Source: Dyadobacter koreensis
Lineage (GTDB): Bacteria > Bacteroidota > Bacteroidia > Cytophagales > Spirosomataceae
NCBI RefSeq assembly: GCF_900108855.1
Contig: NZ_FNXY01000003.1
Coordinates: 744,001-808,000 of the forward strand
DNA: 64,000 nucleotides
Direction: 5' to 3'
Part shown: piece after piece, positions 35,663-44,334 of the stretch
Layout: every line of letters begins with the position of its first letter
How positions within the stretch are numbered: the stretch's first letter is position 1
Notes under the pieces: model-generated
Told to the model about the DNA's origin: nothing
The model's database searches: none
Seen by the model: only the letters and a program-made list of their open reading frames with translations
Made by a program: the position numbers and the translations under genes

Positions 35663-36145
35663 CTATTCACTAAATCTGCTGATATCCAAAACCTCAAATT
35701 CCATCAAACCTGCCGGCACTTTTATCTCCGCGGTTTCTCCCAGTTTTTTACCCAAAAGTCCCTTTCCAATTGGAGATCCGATGGAGATTTTTCCTGCTTT
35801 TAAATCCGCTTCTTCTTCTGAAACCAGCGTATACGTTACCTCCATCCCGTTTTTACGGTTTTTAATCTTCACTTTCGAAAGGATCGCAACCTGCGAATTG
35901 TCGATCGACGATTCATCAATAACACGAGCATTCGACATAATTTCCTCCAACTTCGCAATCTTCATTTCATGCATTCCCTGCGCATCTTTCGCTGCGTCAT
36001 ATTCAGCATTTTCACTTAGATCGCCTTTGTCCCGAGCCTCTGCAATCTGGGCAGCAATAGCAGTACGGCCCTTGGTTTTCATGTCGTTTAATTCTTGCTT
36101 CAGTTTGTTTAATCCTTCCTCGGTATAGTATGAAATTTTAGCCAT
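35663..36145 (-). CDS. greA: transcription elongation factor GreA
   Basis: 160 residues from the ATG at 36143-36145 (MAKISYYTEEG); the frame continues to a TTG at 36172 but GreA proteins begin here. The coiled coil (about 1-75) carries KGDLSENAEYDAAKDAQG with the acidic tip residues Asp and Glu that act in the polymerase secondary channel; the C-terminal FKBP-like domain ends GSPIGKGLLGKKLGETAEIKVPAGLMEFEVLDISR. It rescues backtracked RNA polymerase by stimulating transcript cleavage. A promoter and an intrinsic-terminator-like hairpin lie in its leader. Confidence 0.97.
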   Translation of the reverse strand: MAKISYYTEEGLNKLKQELNDMKTKGRTAIAAQIAEARDKGDLSENAEYDAAKDAQGMHEMKIAKLEEIMSNARVIDESSIDNSQVAILSKVKIKNRKNGMEVTYTLVSEEEADLKAGKISIGSPIGKGLLGKKLGETAEIKVPAGLMEFEVLDISRFSE

Positions 36146-36194
36146 TTCTTGATTATGTTTAAATATTTTCAATGTTTAAAATTGGTGCCTGGGC

Positions 36195-36225
36195 AAAAAA
36201 AAAAGAACGGTTCCAAGACCGTTCT
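36195..36225 (-). terminator. terminator-like hairpin in the greA leader
   Basis: On the greA strand, an 8-bp stem AGAACGGT (36225-36218) with ACCGTTCT (36211-36204), 6-base loop, then ten T (36204-36195). It lies about 50 bases upstream of the greA ATG and downstream of the greA promoter, with no other minus-strand gene ahead of it, so it can only act as a leader attenuator or small-RNA end. Confidence 0.8.
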
Positions 36226-36322
36226 ACAAGAGTTCGTTTCAACCCGTAGTAGAAGACTAGAAAACCTCAGATTTTCGACAGCGATATCTTTTTATCTTTT
36301 CCATTGTTTTTAATATGAACGA

Positions 36323-36353
36323 CAAAAATAGCAATATTTGTAAATGGTAACAA
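36323..36353 (-). promoter_or_regulatory. greA promoter
   Basis: On the minus strand, TTG (36353-36351), exactly 20 bp, then TATTTTTG (36330-36323), a full match to TAnnTTTG. Transcription would begin near 36316, giving a leader of about 170 bases. Confidence 0.75.
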
Positions 36354-36381
36354 GCCAAATAGTCAAAAGCAGATACAATCC

Positions 36382-37302
36382 ATGCCTGAAAAATTAAGAA
36401 TCATTTTCATGGGAACACCAGAATTTGCTGTTCCAAGTTTAAGAAGTCTGGTAGAGAGCAATTCTAATGTAATTGCTGTAATTACCGTGCCAGATAAACC
36501 TGCCGGCCGTGGCCAAAAGCAAATGTCTTCCCCCGTAAAAATATACGCAGAAGAACAGGGAATTCCTGTTCTTCAACCAGAAAAACTCAAAAACCCTGAG
36601 TTTATTGCCCAATTAAAGGCTTTAAATGCAGATTTGCAAGTAGTGGTTGCATTTAGAATGCTGCCTGAAATTGTGTGGAATATGCCGAAGTATGGCACTT
36701 TCAATCTGCATGGTTCTCTTTTGCCGCAATACAGAGGCGCGGCGCCGATCAACTGGGCGGTGATCAACGGGGAAACAGAATCGGGTGTCACGACTTTCTT
36801 TATTGAAAAAGAAATTGATACCGGAAAAATTATTTTTCAGGAAAGAGATCCTATCTCGCCTGATGATGATGCCGGTTCGGTTTATGAGCGATTGATGGAA
36901 ATCGGCGGAAAGCTGGTTTTAAAAACCGTCCGGGCAATTGAGGAAGGTAACTATCCACAGGAGTCTCAGGATGAGTCGAAAGAAATTAAGCTTGCGCCAA
37001 AAATTTTCCGTGAAACCTGTGAGATCGACTGGACTAAACCGGCAGAAAAAATTCATAATTTCGTAAGAGGTCTTTCGCCATATCCAGCCGCCTGGACCAC
37101 ATTGAACGGACTTTCCTGCAAAATATTCAAAACAAGTATGACCGAGGATTCCAGTGCCGGAGAACCAGGAGAATTCAGAACCGACAACAAGACGCTCTTA
37201 CAATTCCGGACGGGCGATTTTTGGCTTGCTGTTGAAGTTTTGCAATTGGAGGGGAAAAAGAAAATGGCAATCGGGGATTTTTTGAGAGGGGCGAAATTGT
37301 AA
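36382..37302 (+). CDS. fmt: methionyl-tRNA formyltransferase
   Basis: 306 residues. The formyltransferase domain has IIFMGTPEFAVPSL, VPDKPAGRGQK, the catalytic triad Asn108, His110 and Asp146 in FNLHGSLLPQYRGAAPINW and EKEIDTGKI, and the C-terminal tRNA-binding domain has IHNFVRGLSPYPAAWTTLNG. It formylates initiator Met-tRNA with 10-formyl-tetrahydrofolate. It is divergent from greA, with overlapping promoter regions, and upstream of folA; the two folate-linked genes are separated by the repeat array. Confidence 0.97.
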   Translation: MPEKLRIIFMGTPEFAVPSLRSLVESNSNVIAVITVPDKPAGRGQKQMSSPVKIYAEEQGIPVLQPEKLKNPEFIAQLKALNADLQVVVAFRMLPEIVWNMPKYGTFNLHGSLLPQYRGAAPINWAVINGETESGVTTFFIEKEIDTGKIIFQERDPISPDDDAGSVYERLMEIGGKLVLKTVRAIEEGNYPQESQDESKEIKLAPKIFRETCEIDWTKPAEKIHNFVRGLSPYPAAWTTLNGLSCKIFKTSMTEDSSAGEPGEFRTDNKTLLQFRTGDFWLAVEVLQLEGKKKMAIGDFLRGAKL

Positions 37303-37344
37303 ATATTGGTTTGGGTTGGATATTAGTTAGGCGGACAATATTAC

Positions 37345-37411
37345 GGTGCGCTGCACCTTAATAATCATTCGATTAGCTGGTTTTTCTACAAATGTTCTGG
37401 TGCGCTGCACT
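37345..37411 (-). repeat. minus-oriented copies of the GGTGC...GCACC repeat
   Basis: Two palindromic cores GGTGCGCTGCACC at 37345-37357 and, with one mismatch, at 37399-37411, spaced 54 bp. On the minus strand they read GGTGCAGCGCACC followed by TTTGTAGAAAAA, the same layout and period as the plus-oriented array that starts about 70 bases to the right. Confidence 0.75.
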
Positions 37412-37477
37412 GTTGGTTCTAAAAAAGCAGTATACCCGGCTGTTTGAAACAAAAATTCAATAGCGACAATACCCAAG

Positions 37478-38157
37478 GTACATGGCACCGACATAATTGT
37501 AGAAGATCCATTGCAAAAAACAAATCCAAAGGTGCAGAGCACCGAAATGATTGTAGAAAAATCAATTGCAAAAAAACAAATCCAAGGTGCAGAGCACCGA
37601 AAGAATTGTAGAAAAATCAATTGCAAAAAAACAAATCCAAAGGTGCAGAGCACCGAAAGAATTGTAGAAAAATCAATTGCAAAAAACAAGTCCAAAGGTG
37701 CAGAGCAGCGAAATGATTGTAGAAAAATCAATTGCAAAAAAACAAATCCAAGGTGCAGAGCACCGAAAGAATTGTAGAAAAATCAATTGCAAAAAAACAA
37801 ATCCAAAGGTGCAGAGCACCGAAAGAATTGTAGAAAAATCAATTGCAAAAAAACAAATCCAAAGGTGCAGAGCACCGAAATGATTGTACAAAAATCAATT
37901 GCAAAAAAACAAATCCAGGGTGCAGAGCACCGACATAATTGTAGAAAAATCAATTGCAAAACAAATCCAAAGGTGCAGAGCACCGAAAGAATTGTAGAAA
38001 AATCCATTGCAAAAACAAGTCCAAAGGTGCAGAGCACCGAAATGATTGTAGAAAAATCAATTGCAAAAAAACAAATCCAAGGTGCAGAGCACCGACATAA
38101 TTGTAGAAAAATCAATTGCAAAACAAGTCCAAAGGTGCAGAGCACCGAAAGAATTGG
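37478..38157 (+). repeat. tandem array of ~55-bp repeats, 13 copies
   Basis: Each unit begins with the palindrome GGTGCAGAGCACC and continues GAAAGAATTGTAGAAAAATC then AATTGCAAAAAAACAAATCC. Cores begin at 37531, 37586, 37642, 37697, 37752, 37808, 37864, 37919, 37972, 38026, 38081 and 38134, spacing 53-56 bp, plus a degenerate first copy at 37478. Variants AAAGAATTG, AAATGATTG and ACATAATTG alternate, and A-runs vary in length. There are no unique spacers. The array fills the gap between fmt and folA. Confidence 0.9.
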
Positions 38158-38191
38158 TAGCTCGTCTGATCATAATAATAAAAATTAACAA

Positions 38192-38701
38192 ATGCTTCTT
38201 TCAATCATCGTTGCCGTTTCAGAAAACGGTGTTATAGGTTTAGATAACCAATTAATCTGGCGTTTACCAGATGATTTAAAACGTTTCAAAAAACTCACCC
38301 TGGGCCATCCGATGATCATGGGAAGAAAAACTTTTGAATCCATTGGAAAACCGCTTCCGGGGAGGCAATCCATCATCATCACCCGGGACAAAGATTTTTC
38401 TTTTGAAGGCACAATTGTCACCCACTCTTTGCAAGAAGCAATTGAGGAGGCAGAAAAAATTGAAACAGCAGAGGCTTTTATTATCGGAGGCGGTGATATC
38501 TACCGTCAGGTCCAGGCGAACTGCGACAAAATTTACATCACAGAAGTTCATACCCGGGTCGAAGGCGATACCTTTTTTCAGATAGAAAATCCTGGATTGT
38601 GGCACGAAACCGAGCGAGCGCATCATGAAGCTGACGAAAAACACCTATTCTCTTTTGATTTCGTAGATTTGAGCAGGAAATCAGCTGACAGCATAGTATA
38701 A
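38192..38701 (+). CDS. folA: dihydrofolate reductase
   Basis: 169 residues. MLLSIIVAVSENGVIGLDNQLIWRLPDDLKRFKKLT contains the catalytic Asp28 and the Met20-loop region; GHPMIMGRKTFESIGKPLPGR and AEAFIIGGGDIYRQV bind NADPH. It reduces dihydrofolate to tetrahydrofolate in the cytoplasm. The end of the repeat array lies about 35 bases before the ATG, so any folA promoter must sit in or beyond the repeats, or folA is read from fmt. Confidence 0.96.
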   Translation: MLLSIIVAVSENGVIGLDNQLIWRLPDDLKRFKKLTLGHPMIMGRKTFESIGKPLPGRQSIIITRDKDFSFEGTIVTHSLQEAIEEAEKIETAEAFIIGGGDIYRQVQANCDKIYITEVHTRVEGDTFFQIENPGLWHETERAHHEADEKHLFSFDFVDLSRKSADSIV

Positions 38702-38935
38702 TTCTGATATAGAGCCGGGTATCTGATCATAAATCCCAAGCTTCAGATAGACAAATTCCCAATTGTCTGGAATTACAGCTGAATTAATTCATGCGCCAGT
38801 GTCATGATTTTATCATTCAGTATAACTTGGTCAAGAAATGATAGAGAATGTATGCTAAACTATTCATTCTGTTACCACTCGTTACAATTTTGTCGTAAAT
38901 TTACGCCCTCATATCGACCCCGTGTTACGCAAAGA

Positions 38936-40042
38936 ATGTTAAAAGAATTAGATACGTTACAAGAAACGCTTACAATAACGTTAACAACATCCGACTCAGA
39001 CAATCGTCCCATATTTATTACTGGAAATTTTTGCAAATGGTTGCCGGACCTTCCTCATTACCAAATGACGAAGGTCGGTCCCGGACGTTACAGTTTCCAA
39101 TTCCCAACAGACTTCGGGTTTCCTTTTCCACTTGAATACAAATATACAAGAGGTGGCTGGGATCAGGTAGAACTTGATCGTTATGGACGACCTTATGGCA
39201 ACCGGTATATTAATCAAAATGCAGGAAATATCAACGATTTTGTGACGCGTTGGCAGCTTGATAAGTCCACTAAGCTGGACTTAATGCCGATCGTCGAGAT
39301 ATTATCAGAGACGTTCGAAATCCCGCAGCTGAAAAAAGAGCGTAAGGTTTACGTGCTTTTGCCGCATGATTATTACGCGCAACCTGATCGTCGCTATCCG
39401 GTTTTGTACATGACCGATGCACAAAATCTTTTCGGTGACCGTTCTCACTACGGAAGTTGGGAAATTGACCGAAGTCTGGCCGCTTTGGCGGGTGAAGATA
39501 AGGCCAATGTTATAATCGTCGCAATAGACCATGGCGGCGATGAACGCGTTCAGGAATTTTCTCCTTATGACAATCCTAATCTGGGAAAGGGCCTGGGTAA
39601 TCTGTTTCTGAAATTCGTTACTGAAACGCTTAAGAAGCATATTGATACAACTTACCGTACGCTTCCGGATCGTTTGAATACAGGAATGGGCGGCAGTTCG
39701 GTTGGCGGTTTGCTAAGTATGTATGCTGCACTTATGTACCCGAATATTTTTGGCCGTTTGATGATTTTTTCGCCCTCCTTATGGATCTCACGTAAAATAT
39801 ATTTCGACGCAATCCACTTTTTTGAACCCTTCGAAACACGCATTTACTTATATGGTGGCGGACAGGAAGGTTCTGAAATGATTCCTAATATTGAAAAATT
39901 GCAGGAAACCTTAAAAAATCAAGGATTTGGATACAGCCGTGTTAAAATAAAAGCTTCCCTGAATCCAACCGGTAAACATACCGAAGAATGTTGGGGAAAA
40001 GAATTTTCAAAAGCTTTAAAATGGTTATACTCAGGAGAATAA
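38936..40042 (+). CDS. esterase (Fes/YieL-like alpha/beta hydrolase) with N-terminal glycogen-binding-like domain
   Basis: 368 residues from the ATG at 38936 (MLKELDTLQETLTITL); an ATG at 38804 adds 44 residues of poor quality. The N-terminal ~100 residues (RPIFITGNFCKWLPD, MTKVGPGRYSFQFP, FPLEYKYTRGGWDQVE) resemble a CBM20/48-like immunoglobulin fold. The esterase domain has RRYPVLYMTDAQNLF, IDHGGDERVQEFSPY, the nucleophile elbow GMGGSSVGGLLSMY and a C-terminal His in GKHTEECW. No signal peptide. Substrate could be a siderophore or sugar ester; unknown. Confidence 0.85.
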   Translation: MLKELDTLQETLTITLTTSDSDNRPIFITGNFCKWLPDLPHYQMTKVGPGRYSFQFPTDFGFPFPLEYKYTRGGWDQVELDRYGRPYGNRYINQNAGNINDFVTRWQLDKSTKLDLMPIVEILSETFEIPQLKKERKVYVLLPHDYYAQPDRRYPVLYMTDAQNLFGDRSHYGSWEIDRSLAALAGEDKANVIIVAIDHGGDERVQEFSPYDNPNLGKGLGNLFLKFVTETLKKHIDTTYRTLPDRLNTGMGGSSVGGLLSMYAALMYPNIFGRLMIFSPSLWISRKIYFDAIHFFEPFETRIYLYGGGQEGSEMIPNIEKLQETLKNQGFGYSRVKIKASLNPTGKHTEECWGKEFSKALKWLYSGE

Positions 40043-40061
40043 CCATCTTCTGTTCCAAACA

Positions 40062-40104
40062 AAAAATCCCTAACCTGACGTAAACCATTGGGTTAGGGAT
40101 TTTT
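40062..40104. terminator. bidirectional terminator
   Basis: A 14-bp stem, AAAAATCCCTAACC at 40062-40075 with its complement at 40091-40104, serving the convergent esterase and hslU genes. Confidence 0.85.
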
Positions 40105-40118
40105 CTTAAAACAGGATT

Positions 40119-41516
40119 TTAAAGAATGAACTGGCTTAAATCTCTGTTTTTAATCAAATGTGCTAACTTTTCGTTAACCAGATCCGCGGTAACAACAATG
40201 TTAGAATCCGGTCCGATTACGTCCGGAATATCAAACATAAAGTCATTCAGCAACAGGCTCATAACGGTTTGCAAACGGCGCGCACCAATATTTTCGACTT
40301 CACTGTTTACTTCGAAAGCAATACGCGCCATTTCACGAAGTGCCCCGTCTTCAAATTGAAGTTCGACGCCTTCCGCTTCCATCATCGCTTCATATTGTTT
40401 TGTCAGTGCGTTCTTAGGCGTTTTAAGAATTTGATAAAAATCACTTTCCGTCAAACTATTCAGCTCCACGCGAATTGGAAAACGTCCTTGTAACTCAGGT
40501 ATCAAATCAGACGGCTTCGCGACGTGAAATGCTCCGGCAGCGATAAACAGAATATGATCTGTATTGATCACGCCATGTTTTGTGTTCACGGCACTTCCTT
40601 CCACAATCGGAAGCAAATCACGCTGTACACCTTCACGACTTACATCAGGTCCGCTTCCGCCAGAACGGCTTGAAGCCACTTTATCAATCTCATCGATGAA
40701 AATAATACCAAGATTTTCTGCTTTCTGAATGGCTTCCAGTTTTACCTCATCCATATCGATCAGCTTTCCTGCTTCCTCATCCAGCAGAAGTTTTTTGGCC
40801 TCGGCAACGGTTACCTTCCGTTTTTTACCACGACGGGGAACCATGTTGCCGATCATTTCCTGAATATTCATCATCGAAATATCGTCCATGGCACCGCCGA
40901 TCATACCAACACTTGGAGACTGGTTTTGCTGAACTTCAATTTCAATTTTACGATCATCCAGATCGCCGTTTCTGATTTTTTCACGGAAACGTTCACGTGT
41001 ACGCTGGTTCAACTCGTTGTCATCCTCCGGAATCGCTCCATTGGATTCACCATTTTCAGGACGAGGTTTCACCGCGCTGCTTCCATGAATCGGAGGAATA
41101 AGGGCATCCAGAATAATATCTTCAACAGCTTGTTCAGCCTTGATTTTTACTTCTTCTTTCTTTTGGGTACGCACCATACCAACGGCTTGTTCTACTAGGT
41201 CGCGTACCATACTTTCAACGTCACGACCGACATAACCAACCTCTGTAAACTTTGAAGCTTCAACTTTTACAAAAGGTGCATCTGCGATTTTTGCCAGACG
41301 GCGGGCAATTTCAGTTTTACCAACACCGGTCGCCCCGATCATCAGGATATTGTTGGGAATAATTTCTTTTTGAATATCCTCGGGACTATTCATCCGCCTC
41401 CATCTGTTCCGCAAAGCGATGGCAACATTACGTTTTGCGTCATTTTGTCCGATTATATACTGATCCAATTCAAAGACAATTTGTCGTGGAGTAAGGCGAT
41501 TTAAGTGTTCGGTCAT
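40119..41516 (-). CDS. hslU: HslU, ATPase subunit of the HslUV protease
   Basis: 465 residues. Walker A is GATGVGKT at 61-68, the pore loop GYVGRD at 94-99, Walker B IIFIDEID with Asp275-Glu276, and the C-terminal tail LSQFIL that docks into HslV. The intermediate domain (about 110-240) contains a variable low-complexity part (PRPENGESNGAIPEDDNE) and VAEAKKLLLDEEAGKLID. It unfolds proteins for the HslV peptidase. No hslV gene is adjacent here, so the peptidase must be encoded elsewhere. Confidence 0.96.
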   Translation of the reverse strand: MTEHLNRLTPRQIVFELDQYIIGQNDAKRNVAIALRNRWRRMNSPEDIQKEIIPNNILMIGATGVGKTEIARRLAKIADAPFVKVEASKFTEVGYVGRDVESMVRDLVEQAVGMVRTQKKEEVKIKAEQAVEDIILDALIPPIHGSSAVKPRPENGESNGAIPEDDNELNQRTRERFREKIRNGDLDDRKIEIEVQQNQSPSVGMIGGAMDDISMMNIQEMIGNMVPRRGKKRKVTVAEAKKLLLDEEAGKLIDMDEVKLEAIQKAENLGIIFIDEIDKVASSRSGGSGPDVSREGVQRDLLPIVEGSAVNTKHGVINTDHILFIAAGAFHVAKPSDLIPELQGRFPIRVELNSLTESDFYQILKTPKNALTKQYEAMMEAEGVELQFEDGALREMARIAFEVNSEVENIGARRLQTVMSLLLNDFMFDIPDVIGPDSNIVVTADLVNEKLAHLIKNRDLSQFIL

Positions 41517-41882
41517 AATGGAATTATCAAGGTACTTTAAACTAAAAATTTCGAAATATCTGCTTGGAACGAAGGAAAAAGCATTTTCTTGCTAAAATAT
41601 TCGATATAAGCTTAAACAATCTTGTTTAAATCTATGCTTATAAAAATCTTTTTTGAATTATCTGTCCTTCCATCCCAAGGTTAAAAAAATGATACCAACA
41701 GGAAATAATTCCTGACGATAAGCGCGAGTAAATCTTTTTAGTAAATTGCCGTCCGAAAAAAGCAGCCTGCAATGGAATAGTCCCGTGAATTCATCCTTTA
41801 AGGAACACTAAAAGGATTTAGCCTCGATTTATATTAACTTGTTTCCCTGCTACCATAAACTCAAAAAGGATTATCCCTTGAC
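41517..41882. other. 366-bp divergent intergenic region, hslU / GH92
   Basis: Holds the hslU promoter candidate and its dyad near 41592-41629. I see no ORF and no convincing promoter for the GH92 gene. Confidence 0.4.
41592..41629 (-). promoter_or_regulatory. candidate hslU promoter overlapping a dyad
   Basis: On the minus strand TTG (41619-41617), 17 bp, TATTTTAG (41599-41592; 7 of 8 with TAnnTTTG). A perfect dyad TTAAACAA-N2-TTGTTTAA at 41612-41629 covers the -33 element and could be an operator. Confidence 0.45.
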
Positions 41883-44168
41883 ATGAAAAAAATTATCTCC
41901 TGTATCGCCTTTTTTACCCTTTTGACACATGCCCACGTGTTTGCCCAAACGGTGCCAACGACAACCAATCTGGTTGATTTTGTCAATCCACTGATGGGAA
42001 CTCAATCCAAATTCAGTTTATCATCCGGAAACACCTACCCTGCCATTGCATTGCCCTGGGGGATGAATTTCTGGATGCCGCAGACCGGAAAAATGGGAGA
42101 CGGATGGAGCTATATGTATGACGCCGAAAAAATCCGAGGTTTCAAACAAACCCACCAGCCAAGTCCCTGGATCAATGATTACGGTCAATTTTCAATCATG
42201 CCGATGACAAGTTTGAAAATTGAAGAAAACGCCCGTGCGAGCTGGTTTTCTCACAAAGCAGAAGTTGTCAAGCCAAATTATTACAAAGTATATCTGGCTG
42301 ACTATGATGTGACTACTGAAATTGCACCGACCGAACGTGCTGCCCAGTTTCGTTTTACGTTTCCCAAATCAGACAGTTCTTACGTATTGCTGGATGCTTT
42401 CGACAGAGGTTCCTATGTAAAAGTGATTCCTTCGGAACGTAAAATCATTGGTTATACTACCAAAAACAGCGGCGGTGTCCCTGCCAATTTCAAGAATTAT
42501 TTCGTTCTGGTTTTTGACAAAGCTTTCAAGTTTTCATCTGCATGGAGCAAGTATAAGATCACAAAAGATACGCTTGAAATTAAAGCAAATCACGTAGGTG
42601 CCGTGGTCCGTTTTGAAACAAAAACAGGAGAGAAAATCGGATTAAAAGTAGCTTCTTCTTTTATAAGCTACGAGCAGGCTGAAAGGAACCTTACTAACGA
42701 ACTTGGAAAAGACACGTTCGATGAAACGCAGGAAAAAGGTCGTAAAATCTGGAACGAGGAACTTTCAAGAATCACCGTTGAGGGTGATAATATCGACGAG
42801 ATCCGCACATTCTATTCTTGTCTTTACCGCGTACTGTTGTTTCCAAGAAAGTTCTATGAATATGACGCAAAGGGCAAAGTAGTACATTACAGTCCATATA
42901 ATGGCGAAGTTCGTCCGGGTTATATGTTCACGGATAATGGGTTCTGGGATACGTTCCGGGCCGTTTTCCCATACTTTACTTTGATGTACCCGACGCTGAA
43001 CGCCCATATTATGGAAGGTTTAGCAAATGCTTATGACGAAAGCGGATTTTTACCGGAATGGGCAAGTCCGGGTCACCGCGACTGTATGATCGGTTCCAAT
43101 TCTGCTTCTTTGATCACGGATTCTTACGTAAAAGGTATACGCGGTTATGATATTGAAAAACTATATGCAGCTATTATTAAAAATACAGAGAATGCAGGCC
43201 CTGTAAGCTCTGTTGGGCGTTTCGGACATGATTACTACAACAAGTTAGGTTATGTTCCTTATGATGTAAAAATTAATGAAAATGCGGCCCGGACCTTGGA
43301 ATATGCTTATGCTGATTTTTGTATTTCTCAATTGGCCAAAGAATTGAAAAAACCACAGACTGAAATTGATCTTTATCTTAAAAGAAGCCAGAATTACCGT
43401 AATCTATTTGATCCGCAGACAAAATGGATGCGTGGAAAAAATGAAGATGGAAAGTTCCAGGCACCTTTCAATCCATTCAAATGGGGTGACGCCTTTACAG
43501 AAGGAAACAGCATTCACTATACATGGTCTGTGTTTCAGGATGTGAAAGGTCTGGTAGGTCTGATGGGCGGCAGAGAAGCTTTTGTCCAGAAACTGGATTC
43601 TGTTTTCACAATGCCTCCAATCTTTGACGACAGCTATTATGGTTTCCCAATCCACGAAATCCGGGAAATGCAGATTATGAATATGGGTAATTATGCACAC
43701 GGAAACCAGCCGATTCAGCATATGATTTATCTGTATAACTACGCCGGAGCACCTTCAAAAGCTCAATATTGGTTGCGTCAGGTAATGAAAAAATTATATC
43801 AGCCAACACCGGACGGATACTGCGGCGATGAAGATAACGGACAAACCTCTGCCTGGTATGTTTTCTCTTCTTTGGGTTTCTATCCTGTGACTCCTGGAAC
43901 GACACAGTATGTTATTGGCTCTCCGCTTTTTAAGAAAGCTACAATTACGTTGGAAGACGGAAAGAAATTTACAATCGAATCGCCAAAAACAAGCGCTGCA
44001 AATATGTACGTGGACGGAGCGACAATGAATGGAAAGGCATATCAGAATGTTTATCTTGAACATAAGGATATCCAGAACGGCGGAACGCTTCAATTCAACA
44101 TGACAGACAAGCCTTCAAAAGCTTGGGGTGTTAAACCGGAGGTTGTGCCGTTCTCACTAACTAAATAG
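41883..44168 (+). CDS. GH92-family alpha-mannosidase
   Basis: 761 residues with a signal peptide ending near HVFAQ. GH92 motifs appear throughout: DFVNPLMGTQSKFSLSSGNTYPAIALPWGMNFWMPQTG, GFKQTHQPSPWINDYGQF, FWDTFRAVFPYFTLMYP, GFLPEWASPGHRDCMIGSNSASLITDSYVKG and GNQPIQHMIYLYNYAG followed by GDEDNGQTSAWYVFSSLGFYPVTPG. GH92 enzymes are calcium-dependent exo-mannosidases acting on N-glycans or yeast mannan. The gene stands alone without a SusCD pair, and is followed by a long inverted repeat. Confidence 0.95.
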   Translation: MKKIISCIAFFTLLTHAHVFAQTVPTTTNLVDFVNPLMGTQSKFSLSSGNTYPAIALPWGMNFWMPQTGKMGDGWSYMYDAEKIRGFKQTHQPSPWINDYGQFSIMPMTSLKIEENARASWFSHKAEVVKPNYYKVYLADYDVTTEIAPTERAAQFRFTFPKSDSSYVLLDAFDRGSYVKVIPSERKIIGYTTKNSGGVPANFKNYFVLVFDKAFKFSSAWSKYKITKDTLEIKANHVGAVVRFETKTGEKIGLKVASSFISYEQAERNLTNELGKDTFDETQEKGRKIWNEELSRITVEGDNIDEIRTFYSCLYRVLLFPRKFYEYDAKGKVVHYSPYNGEVRPGYMFTDNGFWDTFRAVFPYFTLMYPTLNAHIMEGLANAYDESGFLPEWASPGHRDCMIGSNSASLITDSYVKGIRGYDIEKLYAAIIKNTENAGPVSSVGRFGHDYYNKLGYVPYDVKINENAARTLEYAYADFCISQLAKELKKPQTEIDLYLKRSQNYRNLFDPQTKWMRGKNEDGKFQAPFNPFKWGDAFTEGNSIHYTWSVFQDVKGLVGLMGGREAFVQKLDSVFTMPPIFDDSYYGFPIHEIREMQIMNMGNYAHGNQPIQHMIYLYNYAGAPSKAQYWLRQVMKKLYQPTPDGYCGDEDNGQTSAWYVFSSLGFYPVTPGTTQYVIGSPLFKKATITLEDGKKFTIESPKTSAANMYVDGATMNGKAYQNVYLEHKDIQNGGTLQFNMTDKPSKAWGVKPEVVPFSLTK

Positions 44169-44173
44169 TTTTA

Positions 44174-44287
44174 GGTTAGGTAGGTGACACAGTGAACCAC
44201 AGAAAAAATGAAGAGGTACACAGAGATTGTTTAAATAAAACTCTGTGTACCTCTTTCTAGCTCTGTGGTTCTCTGTGTTACCCTAAC
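44174..44287. repeat. long imperfect inverted repeat (~114 bp)
   Basis: The left arm holds GGTGACACAGTGAACCACAGA (44183-44203) and GAAGAGGTACACAGAG (44210-44225); the right arm holds CTCTGTGTACCTCTT (44241-44255) and TCTGTGGTTCTCTGTGTTACC (44262-44282), extended by GTTAGG/CTAAC at the ends. The RNA would fold into one long hairpin with a ~15-base loop. It may end GH92 transcription and looks like a dispersed element. Confidence 0.8.
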
Positions 44288-44334
44288 TGTGGAATAGTTG
44301 TTTTAGAACGATATTAAACAAAAACCTAATTTTT

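Noticed and set aside
37478..38157. CRISPR array
   Set aside because: The whole ~55-bp unit repeats; there are no unique spacers and no cas genes.
37327..38188. Several open frames of 68-136 codons on both strands in the repeat array
   Set aside because: They are products of a repeat unit poor in stop codons; the peptide repeats change frame with each 55/56-bp unit and have no start signals.
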